The notes beneath the pieces were generated by a model, which saw only the letters and a program-made list of their open reading frames with translations, made no database searches and was not told the origin of the DNA. The position numbers and the translations under genes are program-made. This document shows, piece after piece, positions 17,018 to 24,882 of a stretch of DNA of 64,000 bases (positions are counted from its first letter, which is position 1; each line of letters begins with the position of its first letter). The stretch comes from FEN-1219 sp036563665 (GTDB taxonomy: Bacteria; Pseudomonadota; Gammaproteobacteria; Steroidobacterales; Rariloculaceae), in the NCBI GenBank assembly GCA_036563665.1, contig DATCLY010000014.1, positions 107,776-171,775 of the forward strand. The letters run 5' to 3'.

Positions 17018-17040
17018 TCGAGGCGCCTTCCTAGGCGCGA
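17018..17040. repeat. Degenerate REP-like unit spanning a stop codon
   Basis: TCGAGGCGCCTTCC followed by TAGGCGCGA resembles the forward REP unit (core CCTTTCCAGGCGCGA) with a few changes. The minus-strand stop codon of the DUF2784 gene (17031-17033) lies inside it. Confidence 0.5.
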
Positions 17041-17459
17041 TCCTTCGTTCGACGTGGCGTGACGCGGATGCGCGGCGGATACCGGATCCACACGGCCACC
17101 ACCAGCAGCGCGAACAGCGTGTAGGCGACGGCGAACGCCCACCACGGGCCTTCGTAGAACAGCAGCCGCGTCACCCAGTGCTGGATGAAGCCCCCCTCGC
17201 CGTAAGAGGGCGAGCCCGCCTGCCGCCGCAGCCAGCGCTCGAGCGTGGTGAGCGGACACTCGATGCCGACCCACGACGACGCGGCCACCACCGCGATGGC
17301 GGCGAGGTGGATGGCGCGGAACCACCCGTCATTCACCCACGACCACCCCGCCCGGTTGCCCGCGACGATCAGGGGCAGCGCGCCGACGATGAAGATCACC
17401 ACGGCGAAGTGCAGCAGCAGCACGAGGTCGGCGAGGAGCTGATAGGAGGCTGTCGTCAC
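17031..17459 (-). CDS. DUF2784 family membrane protein
   Basis: 142-residue inner-membrane protein with four predicted helices (starting at QLLADLVLLLHFAVVIFIVG and ending at WAFAVAYTLFALLVVAVW). The motif GIECPLTTLERWLR with its conserved Cys, and the GFIQHWVTRLLFY segment, are characteristic of DUF2784, a family of unknown function. The GTG at 17459 begins the first helix; the frame continues upstream through REP sequence and is not coding there. It is divergent from the DUF885 lipoprotein with a REP pair between the starts. Its last codons read into a degenerate REP unit. Confidence 0.8.
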   Translation of the reverse strand: MTTASYQLLADLVLLLHFAVVIFIVGALPLIVAGNRAGWSWVNDGWFRAIHLAAIAVVAASSWVGIECPLTTLERWLRRQAGSPSYGEGGFIQHWVTRLLFYEGPWWAFAVAYTLFALLVVAVWIRYPPRIRVTPRRTKDRA

Positions 17460-17487
17460 GGCTGCCGGAGGGAAGCGAAAAGAAGGG

Positions 17488-17568
17488 TCGCGGCTGGAAA
17501 GCCGCTCCCACCTGGCGACCACACGTGGCCGAGGAACGAAGCCGGTGGGAGCGGCTTTCCAGCCGCGA
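17488..17568. repeat. REP-like inverted pair C between divergent genes
   Basis: A reverse unit (17488-17511) faces a forward unit (17545-17568), both of the G variant (TCGCGGCTGGAAAGCCGC and complement), with 33 bases between. The pair could fold into one long cruciform. It lies upstream of both the DUF2784 and the DUF885 genes, an unusual position for this family, whose other clusters lie downstream of at least one gene. Confidence 0.9.
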
Positions 17569-17695
17569 CTCGTTCGACCACAAAAGGGTGCGCCCGAGTC
17601 AGGCAATTGTAGCGGAGCGCGGCCTCCCGGCGCGCCTTGCCTATCCGGCATTGGGCACGCATGATCGACCTCAGAACGAGCGCGCGGGGGAGATC

Positions 17696-19594
17696 ATGCG
17701 CCGACTGTTAGCATTGCTCACTTTCTTCGCCCTGATCGCCGCCTGCGACAACGGCGGCGATTCGCCGGCCACGCCCCCGTCGGCCGGCGAGCGGCCGGCC
17801 GCGCCCGCCGCATCGCCGGGGCCCGGCACCGCGGCCACGCCGGAGCAGCGCGAGCGCGAGACGCAGCGCTTGAACGAATGGCTCGACGCGCGCTTCGAGG
17901 AGCAGCTCGCGTTCTCGCCGATGCAGCAGACGATGCTGGGGCGCAAGACCGACTACGACCGCATCGACGACGTCTCGGAGCAGGCGCAGGACGCGCAGTT
18001 CGAATGGCGGCTCGAGACCGTGCTCGAGCTGCGCGAGACGTTCGATTACGACCGGCTCACGCCCGAGGGCCGGACCTCTTACGACCTGTGGGTCTACGCG
18101 TTCGAGCGGGCGAGGGCCGCGCGGCCGTTCCGCCGCCACCACTACGTCTTCACGCAGATGAACGGGCCGCACACGCAGCTGCCGCAGTTCCTCATCAACT
18201 TCCATCGCGTGGACGAGCCCGACGACATGCGCGATTACGTGGCGCGCATCGGCGAGGCGGGACGCGCGCTCGTGCAGTATCTCGAGCGCGCCCAGCTCGC
18301 CGCGGGCGAAGGCGTGCGCCCGCCCCGCTTCGCCTACGAAGCCGTGCTCGAGCAGGCCCGCGCGGTGGTGACGGGCGCACCGTTCGGCGGGGCGGGCGAC
18401 TCGCCGCTGTGGGCCGACGCGCAGCGCGAGATCGACGCGCTGCTCGGGGCCGGCAAGATCGACGCCGCGGAGGCGGACACGCTGCGCGCGACCGCGCGCT
18501 CCGCCCTGATCGTCAACCTGAAGCCCGCCTACGACGCCCTCATCGAGTGGATCGAGCGCGACATGGTCAACGCGCCCGAGGCGGCCGCGGGCGTGCACGC
18601 GCTGCCGAACGGCGCGGACTTCTACGAGGAGCGTCTGGCGGCGGCCACCACCACGAGCCTCACGGCCGACGAGATCCACGAGATCGGGGTGCGGGAGGTG
18701 GAGCGCATCAAGGCCGAGATGGAAGCGATCCGCGAGCGCGTCGGCTTCGAGGGCGACCTCCAGGAGTTCTTCACCTTCGTGCGCACCGATCCGCAGTTCT
18801 ACTTCCCGAACACGGACGAGGGCCGCGAGGCATACCTCGACGCCGCGCGTACCCGGCTCGCCTTCATCGAGGAACGTCTGCCCGAGTACTTCGGCCTGCT
18901 GCCGAAGGCCGATCTCGTGGTCCGCCGCGTGGAGCCGTTCCGCGAGCAGCCCGGCGCGGCGCAGCACTACGTGCAGGGCACGCCCGACGGCTCACGCCCC
19001 GGCATCTACTACGCGCACCTCATCGACATGAACGCCGTGCCGAAGCCGCAGCTCGAGGTGATCGCCTACCACGAGGGGCTGCCGGGCCACCACATGCAGG
19101 TGTCCATCGCGCAGGAGCTGTCCGGCGTGCCGCTGTTCCGCAGGCACACGCTGCTCGGCGCGTACACGGAAGGCTGGGGGCTCTACGCCGAGCTGCTCGC
19201 GAAGGAGATGGGCGCGTACGAGGACCCCTACTCCGACTTCGGCCGGCTCACCGGCGAGATCTGGCGCGCCGTGCGGCTCGTGGTGGACACGGGGCTGCAC
19301 GCGAAAGGCTGGACCGAGGAAGAGGCCGTGCAGTACTTCATGGAGAACTCGCCCGCCGCGGAGGGCCAGATCCGCTCCGAGATCCGGCGCTACCTCGTGA
19401 TGCCGGGGCAGGCCGCGGCCTACAAGATCGGCATGCTCAAGATCCTGGAGCTGCGGGAGAAGGCGAAGCGCGAGCTCGGCGCCGCGTTCGACATCCGTGC
19501 CTTCCACGACACCGTGCTCGGCGGAGGTGCGCTGCCGTTGCCGCTGCTCGAGCGCCGCGTGGACGCGTGGATCGCGTCGCGGCGCGGGGGCTGA
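17696..19594 (+). CDS. DUF885 family lipoprotein, putative zinc metallopeptidase
   Basis: 632-residue secreted lipoprotein. A signal peptide ends in the lipobox LIAACDN and a Pro/Ala-rich linker follows. The rest is the all-helical DUF885 domain, related to thermolysin-like and M32-type peptidases. The zinc site is the HEGLPGHH motif (IAYHEGLPGHHMQ) with a likely third ligand Glu in YTEGWGLYAELLA. Conserved family features such as PGIYYAHL and the C-terminal YLVMPGQAAAYKIG are present. The ATG at 17696 follows GGGGGAGATC. DUF885 proteins are numerous in this bacterial group and presumably degrade peptides in the periplasm; direct biochemistry is scarce. Confidence 0.87.
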   Translation: MRRLLALLTFFALIAACDNGGDSPATPPSAGERPAAPAASPGPGTAATPEQRERETQRLNEWLDARFEEQLAFSPMQQTMLGRKTDYDRIDDVSEQAQDAQFEWRLETVLELRETFDYDRLTPEGRTSYDLWVYAFERARAARPFRRHHYVFTQMNGPHTQLPQFLINFHRVDEPDDMRDYVARIGEAGRALVQYLERAQLAAGEGVRPPRFAYEAVLEQARAVVTGAPFGGAGDSPLWADAQREIDALLGAGKIDAAEADTLRATARSALIVNLKPAYDALIEWIERDMVNAPEAAAGVHALPNGADFYEERLAAATTTSLTADEIHEIGVREVERIKAEMEAIRERVGFEGDLQEFFTFVRTDPQFYFPNTDEGREAYLDAARTRLAFIEERLPEYFGLLPKADLVVRRVEPFREQPGAAQHYVQGTPDGSRPGIYYAHLIDMNAVPKPQLEVIAYHEGLPGHHMQVSIAQELSGVPLFRRHTLLGAYTEGWGLYAELLAKEMGAYEDPYSDFGRLTGEIWRAVRLVVDTGLHAKGWTEEEAVQYFMENSPAAEGQIRSEIRRYLVMPGQAAAYKIGMLKILELREKAKRELGAAFDIRAFHDTVLGGGALPLPLLERRVDAWIASRRGG

Positions 19595-19609
19595 GGCGCC
19601 CGCTCGGCG

Positions 19610-19627
19610 CGCCTCGCGCGCGAGGCG
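19610..19627. terminator. Perfect 18-base palindrome between convergent genes
   Basis: CGCCTCGCGCGCGAGGCG is an exact palindrome in the 76 bases between the stops of the DUF885 gene and the DUF2200 gene. It could form a short hairpin ending both transcripts. No T-tract follows. Confidence 0.25.
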
Positions 19628-19670
19628 GCGGCCGCGAGCGGCACGGCCGGGCGCGGCGGGATGCGCCGGC

Positions 19671-20021
19671 TCACTGGCGCAGGATCTTCTCCATCGCCTT
19701 ACCCTTCGCGAGCTCGTCGATCAGCTTGTCGAGATAGCGAATCTTCCGCATGAGCGGATCTTCGATGTCCTCGACGCGCACGCCGCACACCACGCCCTTG
19801 ATCAGCGCGCTGTTGGGATTGAAGGCGGGCGCCTCGGCGAAGAAGGTCTCGAAATCCACCTCCCGCTCGATCTGCCGCTCGAGCCCCGTCCGATCGTAGC
19901 CCGTGAGCCAGCAGATGATCCGATCGACCTCGTCCTTGGTGCGGCTCTTGCGCTCCGCCTTCTGGACGTACATCGGGTAGACGCGCGAGAACTTCATCTT
20001 GAAAACGCGGTGCTCCGGCAT
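19671..20021 (-). CDS. DUF2200 family protein
   Basis: 116-residue soluble protein of DUF2200, function unknown. Conserved features are the N-terminal FSRVYPMYVQKAERK, the ICWLTGY motif and the C-terminal MRKIRYLDKLIDELAKGK. It has no signal peptide. Its start follows the upstream secreted-protein gene by 45 bases on the same strand, so it may be the last gene of that operon, although the product looks cytosolic. Family members are usually encoded singly and occur widely in proteobacteria and firmicutes. Confidence 0.82.
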   Translation of the reverse strand: MPEHRVFKMKFSRVYPMYVQKAERKSRTKDEVDRIICWLTGYDRTGLERQIEREVDFETFFAEAPAFNPNSALIKGVVCGVRVEDIEDPLMRKIRYLDKLIDELAKGKAMEKILRQ

Positions 20022-20066
20022 CTCGACCTCTGCTGCCGTCGTTCTCCCGCGGTGCGTCGCGCGGCG

Positions 20067-21248
20067 TCACTCGCCCTTGTTGATGTCGAAGACTTTCGTG
20101 CCTTCCGGCGGCGCGTCGTAGATCTCCATCATGGTCGCGCGGCGCGGCGGCGGCAGACCTTTCTCGAGCGCCTCCGCGACCTCGCGCTCGAACGCCCGCT
20201 CGCCGGAGAGCCCCACCCCGACCGCGGTGTTGCCCTCGTGGCACGAGTACTCCTGGATCTCGTAGCCGGGCTGCGTGGTCCACATGGCCCGCACGGTGAA
20301 CGGCGCCGTGAACGTGACCGGGTCGTCCACCGTGATGCGGTACTCGATCATGTCGGGATCCACGCGACGCAGGCGCTCCGTCGTGCGCAGGCTCGTGCTG
20401 TGCGGCACGCCGGCGATGCTGGTGGTGTCCTTGAAGCCGCGAGATTCGATCACGAGCGTGTCGCCTTCCCACCGGCCGCGCGAGTGGCCCGAGTACTGCG
20501 TGATGGCGTCGGGGAGATGCGGCCGGTCGTCGAGCGGGATCACCCGCGTTTCGTGGATCATCTCGTAGGTGATGGTGACGCTGTCGGGGCTCTGCATGAT
20601 CAGGATGCCGTTGCCGTAGAGCACGGCGCCCATGCCGGCGCTCAAGCCGCGCGCGATGCAGCGGTCGTACAGCGAGAAGTCCTCGAACGTGTTGAACGGC
20701 CCCGGTCCGAACGTGCCCTGGCGCGCGGCCGCCGCGGCCCGCTCGCGTCCGAGCGCGGTGAGCTCGGGTCTGCGGCCGTGCGGCGGATCGACGATCAGCG
20801 ACGAGAAACCGAAGGTGCGAGTGCCCCACTCGTTGCGGTGGAACGTCTCCACGTTGGCCGCGTGCTCCCGGCCGGCGAGCTGGAGCTTCGCGCGCTGCAG
20901 GAACTGCTCCTCGTCCAGGAACTCCTGCGTGCCGAGCTCCACCGGGCGCTCGAGCGGAATGCCGCGCATGTCGTCGGTGGACCACGTGCCTTCGAGGCTC
21001 GGGTGGCCCCACGACGTCCGCGGCGCCTGCCAGTTGGGGTCGACGTACGCGGCCGCCTTCCTCTCGGCCGGAACGCGCCGGTCCTCCGGCACGACGAGGT
21101 CGGGCGGAATCGGCGGGTTCAGCGCCTCGAGCTCCGGCGACAGCCGACGTTGCGACCCGGACTGCGGCGCTTGAGCGAGCGCCGTCGACGATGCGGACGC
21201 CGCGATGAACGCGGCAACGGCCAGAGCCGCCGTGCTTCGAGTCGACAT
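20067..21248 (-). CDS. Exported W-x-x-D family protein
   Basis: 393 residues with a signal peptide (AVAAFIAASASSTALAQ). It belongs to a family I know only as uncharacterised secreted proteins in steroid- or polymer-degrading proteobacteria and Acidobacteria. The diagnostic block is GRWEGDTLVIESRGF, followed by a HSTSLRTTERLRR segment and a VDDP motif, preceded by a short block ending RCIARG and a long QSPDSVTITYE strand. Three relatives occur in the window (21.3, 43.5 and 50.5 kb). It is 64 bases downstream of the DUF6152 fusion on the same strand, so the two are probably co-transcribed and may act on the same substrate. Enzyme or binding activity is unknown. Confidence 0.72.
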   Translation of the reverse strand: MSTRSTAALAVAAFIAASASSTALAQAPQSGSQRRLSPELEALNPPIPPDLVVPEDRRVPAERKAAAYVDPNWQAPRTSWGHPSLEGTWSTDDMRGIPLERPVELGTQEFLDEEQFLQRAKLQLAGREHAANVETFHRNEWGTRTFGFSSLIVDPPHGRRPELTALGRERAAAAARQGTFGPGPFNTFEDFSLYDRCIARGLSAGMGAVLYGNGILIMQSPDSVTITYEMIHETRVIPLDDRPHLPDAITQYSGHSRGRWEGDTLVIESRGFKDTTSIAGVPHSTSLRTTERLRRVDPDMIEYRITVDDPVTFTAPFTVRAMWTTQPGYEIQEYSCHEGNTAVGVGLSGERAFEREVAEALEKGLPPPRRATMMEIYDAPPEGTKVFDINKGE

Positions 21249-21312
21249 CAGGTCCCCCAGGTGTAGAGGCCCTCTAGTTTCCCACGAAACCGCCCCGGCG
21301 GGCGCGAGCGTC

Positions 21313-22536
21313 TCAATCCCAGAACTTCCACCAGGGCTTCGCCGGCGCCGGGGCGGGCGGAGGCGCTTCCTGCCCGCCGTCGGACTCCGTGAGCTCCTCG
21401 TAGTTGACGAACGTGAGCTCGTTGCACGGGTCCGGGGAGTAAGGCACGTCCGCCGGGTAGACCGTATCGGACCCCGTGAGCCGTCCCGCGAAGTAGAGCG
21501 GATCCTCCGCCACGTACTCGCGGGTGAGCGCCATGCGCTCGGGGTCGTACGAGAAGCGTTCCACCACGTGCAGCTGATCGCTGTGCGGCGTCGCGCCGGT
21601 CAGGATGCCGGGCAGGAAACCGATCGTGTCGACGACGAGCACGTCGTCCTCCCACCGGCCGACGGAATGGCCCGCGCGGCTCGGCTCGATGGCATCCGGG
21701 TGCTCCGCGTTCATGTGGATCGTGCGGGTGAAGCCGTATTGGCCGTACTGCAGGACGATCGTGTCGCCGTTCTGGGTGATGCGATTGACCGGACCGTCGA
21801 ACGTCCAGTCGAAGATGATGCTCGTGGTCTCGCAACGCAGACGGGGGTTATGCTCGGGGGAGCGGGGATCGATCCGTTCGGCCGCCGCCAGCCCCGCGGC
21901 CGTGAGCTCCACGGGGTGCGTGCGGCGAGGGGGCGCCGCCAGCGGCGACGCGTTGCGCGCGCCCGGAATCGGTGCGGCACCTTCCGGCACCTCGCCGGGC
22001 GCGAAATCGTCGGCCACGCTCAGCGGCACGAGCGTGCCTTCGCGCCCTCGCGGGTCCGTCATCACGAGCTGCTCGGGCGCCCAGTCGCCCGAGATGTTGA
22101 GCTCGCCGCTCGGCAGACGCAGCTCACGCTCGCGCTGGACCACCACCTCGGCCTTCTCGCGCTGCCCGTAGCGGTTCATGCTCGTGCCGTCCGCCCAGGT
22201 GATGGTGCTCAGGTAGCACGACCGCCCGTCGAAGCGGTCCGGAGAGCCCGTGATCGTGACCCGGTCGCCCGGCTTGAACATCTCCGGCGACCAGCCGGAG
22301 CGGCGCAGCACCGTGGCGGCGCGCATCTCGCAGCGCCATTGCACCTCGGCGCCGTCCTCCATGGCCGTCACGTACAACCACGAATGCGGGTTGACGAAGT
22401 CCACCTTGGTGATGACGCCGCGAATTTCGACGTCCTTCGTCAAATCGAACGTGCCGAAGCCGTGGTGCGCGCTCGCAGAGCTCGCGAGCACGACGCCGGC
22501 GACGGCCGTCAGGACCGGATATATCGAACGAGCCAT
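21313..22536 (-). CDS. DUF6152/W-x-x-D domain fusion protein, exported
   Basis: 407 residues. The signal peptide is followed by mature N-terminal HHGFGTFD and a DUF6152 domain of about 100 residues (VEIRGVITKVDFVNPHSWL, then FKPGDRVTITG). The C-terminal half is a W-x-x-D family domain with GRWEDDVLVVDTIGF, HSDQLHVVERFS and EDPLYF. At 43-44 kb the same two domains are separate neighbouring genes, which argues that they work together. The C-terminus ends in a Pro/Ala linker and KPWWKFWD. The ATG at 22536 is preceded by GAGGAGAG; the frame upstream lacks signal-peptide character. First gene of a likely operon with the 20.1 kb gene. Confidence 0.78.
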   Translation of the reverse strand: MARSIYPVLTAVAGVVLASSASAHHGFGTFDLTKDVEIRGVITKVDFVNPHSWLYVTAMEDGAEVQWRCEMRAATVLRRSGWSPEMFKPGDRVTITGSPDRFDGRSCYLSTITWADGTSMNRYGQREKAEVVVQRERELRLPSGELNISGDWAPEQLVMTDPRGREGTLVPLSVADDFAPGEVPEGAAPIPGARNASPLAAPPRRTHPVELTAAGLAAAERIDPRSPEHNPRLRCETTSIIFDWTFDGPVNRITQNGDTIVLQYGQYGFTRTIHMNAEHPDAIEPSRAGHSVGRWEDDVLVVDTIGFLPGILTGATPHSDQLHVVERFSYDPERMALTREYVAEDPLYFAGRLTGSDTVYPADVPYSPDPCNELTFVNYEELTESDGGQEAPPPAPAPAKPWWKFWD

Positions 22537-22976
22537 GGCATCTCTCCTCTCCGCCGGGCGTACGACGGCCGGCGCCCCCTGTGCTGGAACGCTCGCGCCC
22601 TCGGGACGCAGGCACCGCATCCCCCGAGGCGAGCCGACGGCAGATTATCATACAATCCTACAACTCGCGGTCGACCGGCCTCGGAACGGTCGCGGCGCCG
22701 AAGCTTCCGCCGCTCGCGCAGCCGTCTGCCGTCGCCCGAGGCGCTCATGAAATTCTTCCACGGCTCGCTGCTCTTGCCGCCCCCGCGCAAAAACAGCGTG
22801 TGCCCGCATGGACGAGCGGGCACCCGATCCCTCCGCGACGACGAGCGGCCCGGCGCGAGCCCCGCGATGTGCGAGCCATGTATGATGCTAGCTCTTCCGC
22901 AGCCACCCGCTCCCCGCATTCGCGCGGCCCGCGGGCCGCTGCGCGGGGCAGCCGCAGCGCCGAGGAGCCCGACGCC
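22537..22976. other. Gene-free interval between divergent genes
   Basis: 440 bases between the DUF6152 fusion (minus) and the PIN gene (plus). It contains a locally AT-rich spot (ATTATCATACAATCC, 22644-22658) that could hold a promoter, and a hairpin with an 8-bp stem GTGCCCGC (22800-22807 and 22816-22823). Read on the minus strand, that hairpin is followed by CACACGCTGTTTTTG. No open frame with a ribosome site and recognisable product was found; in particular no antitoxin partner for the PIN protein. Confidence 0.5.
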
Positions 22977-23471
22977 ATGGAGAAGACGCTCATCGTCGCG
23001 GACGCGAGCCTCCTCATCGGCCTCGCCGCCGCGGGCGCCTTCGATCTGCTGCGCCGGCTGTACGGCACGCTGCTGATCACGCGCCTCGTCAAGGACGAGG
23101 TGACCGCGGGGGCCGGGCTGCCCGGCGCGCAAGAGCTCGACGCGGCGATGCGCTCGGGCTGGATTCGCGTGGCGCCGACGCCGCCCGAGACCTGGACGAT
23201 CGCGGGCCTCGATGCCGGGGAGGCGAGCACCATCGCGCTCGCGTCGCAGCACGCGGGAACGGCCAAGGTGCTCATCGACGACGCGCTCGGCCGCGATCGC
23301 GCGGCCGCGCTCGGGCTCGAGGTGGTGGGCCTCGCCGGCGTGCTGCTCGCCGCGAAGCGCGCGAAGCTCATCGGCGACGTGCGGCCCTTCCTCGACCGGC
23401 TGGCGCGCCGCGGCTTCACGCTGCCGCACGAGGCGATGCGCGCCGCGCTCGAGGAAGCCGGCGAAGGCTAG
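22977..23471 (+). CDS. PIN-domain protein (DUF3368-like putative ribonuclease toxin)
   Basis: 164 residues with the PIN nuclease fold. Acidic metal-binding residues are visible as Asp in IVADASLLIGL, Glu in LDAGEASTIALA and Asp in VLIDDALGRDRA. The segment VTAGAGLPGAQELDAAM and the C-terminal helices FLDRLARRGFTLPHE resemble DUF3368 proteins, usually the RNase toxin of a pair with a UPF0175 antitoxin. The ATG has CGAGGAG upstream; the open frame extends further but is unlike any protein. No antitoxin gene was found on either side, so it may be an orphan or a domesticated nuclease. Confidence 0.7.
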   Translation: MEKTLIVADASLLIGLAAAGAFDLLRRLYGTLLITRLVKDEVTAGAGLPGAQELDAAMRSGWIRVAPTPPETWTIAGLDAGEASTIALASQHAGTAKVLIDDALGRDRAAALGLEVVGLAGVLLAAKRAKLIGDVRPFLDRLARRGFTLPHEAMRAALEEAGEG

Positions 23472-23487
23472 AACGCTCGGCCGCCGG

Positions 23488-23558
23488 GTGGGAGCGGCTT
23501 TCCAGCCGCGATGCTCCGCCCGTTCGCGTCCGAATCGCGGCTGGAAAGCCGCTCCCAC
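23488..23558. repeat. REP-like inverted pair D between convergent genes
   Basis: A forward unit (23488-23511) faces a reverse unit (23535-23558), both of the G variant, between the stops of the PIN gene and the LLM oxidoreductase gene. The pair fills nearly the whole interval and may end both transcripts. Confidence 0.9.
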
Positions 23559-23564
23559 AGGCCG

Positions 23565-24602
23565 CTACGAGCTCTCGAGCATCTCCAGCACGAGCGGCTT
23601 CACGCGGGTGCCGTACAGCTCGATGCAGCGCATGAGCTTGTCGTGCGGCATGAGCCCGGCGCTGTACTTCAGGTTGAAGCGCGCGAGGCCGAACATCCTG
23701 GCCACGGCGGCGATGCGCCGCGCCACCGTCTCCGGCGAGCCCACGTACAGTGAGCCGCGCTCGGCCTCGTGATCGAACACCTCCCGCGTCATTTCGCGCC
23801 GCCAGCCGCGCTCCCGGCCGATGCGATCGTGCATCTGCTTGTAGTCCTCGAAGAACTCCTCGCGCGCCTGCTCGTCGGTGTCCGCGACGTAGCCCGGCGA
23901 GTGCAGGCCGATCGGTAGCGGCGGGCGCCCGAGCTCCTCGAGCGCCCTCCGGTAGAGGGCCGCATAGGGCACGAAGCGCGCCGGATCGCCGCCGATGACC
24001 GCGAGCATCATCGGCATGTTGTAGCGGGCCGCGCGGATCACGGACTCGGGCGTGCCGCCCACGCCGATCCACGTGACGAGCGATCCCGACTCGATGCGCG
24101 GGAACACGCGCTGCTCGTGCAGCGGCGGCCGCGTGTTGCCGCGCCACGTGACGCGCTCCTCGGTGAGCAGCTTCGAGAACAGCTCGAGCTTCTCGTTGAA
24201 GAGCTCCTCGTACTGGCTGAGGTCGTAGCCGAACAGCGGGAACGACTCGATGAACGACCCGCGGCCGAGCATGACCTCGGCCCGGCCGTTCGAGATCGCG
24301 TGCAGCGTGGAGAAGCGCTCGAACACGCGGACCGGGTCGTCGGAGGACAGCACGGTCACCGCCGAGCCCATGCGGATGCGCGTGGTGCGCGCCGCGATGG
24401 CGGCGAGCACCACCTCGGGCGCGGAGACGGCGAAATCCTCGCGATGGTGCTCGCCCACGCCGATGTAGTCGACGCCCACGCGGTCGGCCAGCTCGGCCTC
24501 CTCGATGACGTCGCGGATCGTCTGCGCCTGCGACTGCGGCCGCCCGTCGGGGCCCCGCGTGACGTCGCCGAAGGTGTCGAGGCCGAATTCCAAGGCGCTC
24601 AT
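23565..24602 (-). CDS. LLM-class flavin-dependent oxidoreductase (luciferase-like)
   Basis: 345-residue TIM-barrel enzyme of the luciferase-like monooxygenase class, using FMNH2 or F420-type cofactor; in this group FMN is more likely. Typical segments are IGVGEHHREDFAVSAPEVVLAA, RIRMGSAVTVLSSDDPVRVFE, LGRGSFIESFPLFG and VGSPETVARRI. The ATG at 24602 starts directly at the first beta strand (ALEFGLDTFG); upstream codons are non-homologous. The oxidised substrate is unknown. It is divergent from the EF-G gene, with 280 bases between. Confidence 0.88.
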   Translation of the reverse strand: MSALEFGLDTFGDVTRGPDGRPQSQAQTIRDVIEEAELADRVGVDYIGVGEHHREDFAVSAPEVVLAAIAARTTRIRMGSAVTVLSSDDPVRVFERFSTLHAISNGRAEVMLGRGSFIESFPLFGYDLSQYEELFNEKLELFSKLLTEERVTWRGNTRPPLHEQRVFPRIESGSLVTWIGVGGTPESVIRAARYNMPMMLAVIGGDPARFVPYAALYRRALEELGRPPLPIGLHSPGYVADTDEQAREEFFEDYKQMHDRIGRERGWRREMTREVFDHEAERGSLYVGSPETVARRIAAVARMFGLARFNLKYSAGLMPHDKLMRCIELYGTRVKPLVLEMLESS

Positions 24603-24799
24603 ACAACAACCCGTCCCTCGGCCGGGTGCGCCCGGCCGATCGTGCTCCATCCTTGCGAATCTGCCGGTCATTCTACCGGGCACGGCACGCGCGCGGGGCA
24701 GCCGTCGCCGGAACTCCGCCGTGCCCCGCGGGTCTTATGGCTCGCGCCCCACGACGGTGCGGATCGCGAGACGCGGTGCACCTTTTTCATGGGTGCCCC

Positions 24800-24827
24800 T
24801 TCCGTATTCGCGTCAAATCTATATAGT
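24800..24827 (+). promoter_or_regulatory. Possible promoter of the EF-G gene
   Basis: TATAGT at 24822-24827 sits in a locally AT-rich stretch 55 bases before the EF-G start and would serve as -10. The best -35 is the weak TTCCGT at 24800-24805, 16 bases upstream. Confidence 0.25.
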
Positions 24828-24882
24828 GCCCGCACCGCCGGCCCACCTTCCGGCCTGCCGAGCCCTCACGGAGCGCCCTCCT

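Noticed and set aside
22800..22823. GTGCCCGC hairpin as a terminator
   Set aside because: No gene ends nearby in either direction; kept only as a note on the intergenic interval.
22665..22976. Small open frames upstream of the PIN gene as an antitoxin
   Set aside because: None has a ribosome site with antitoxin-like helix-turn-helix or UPF0175 features; the composition is Arg/Pro-rich shadow.
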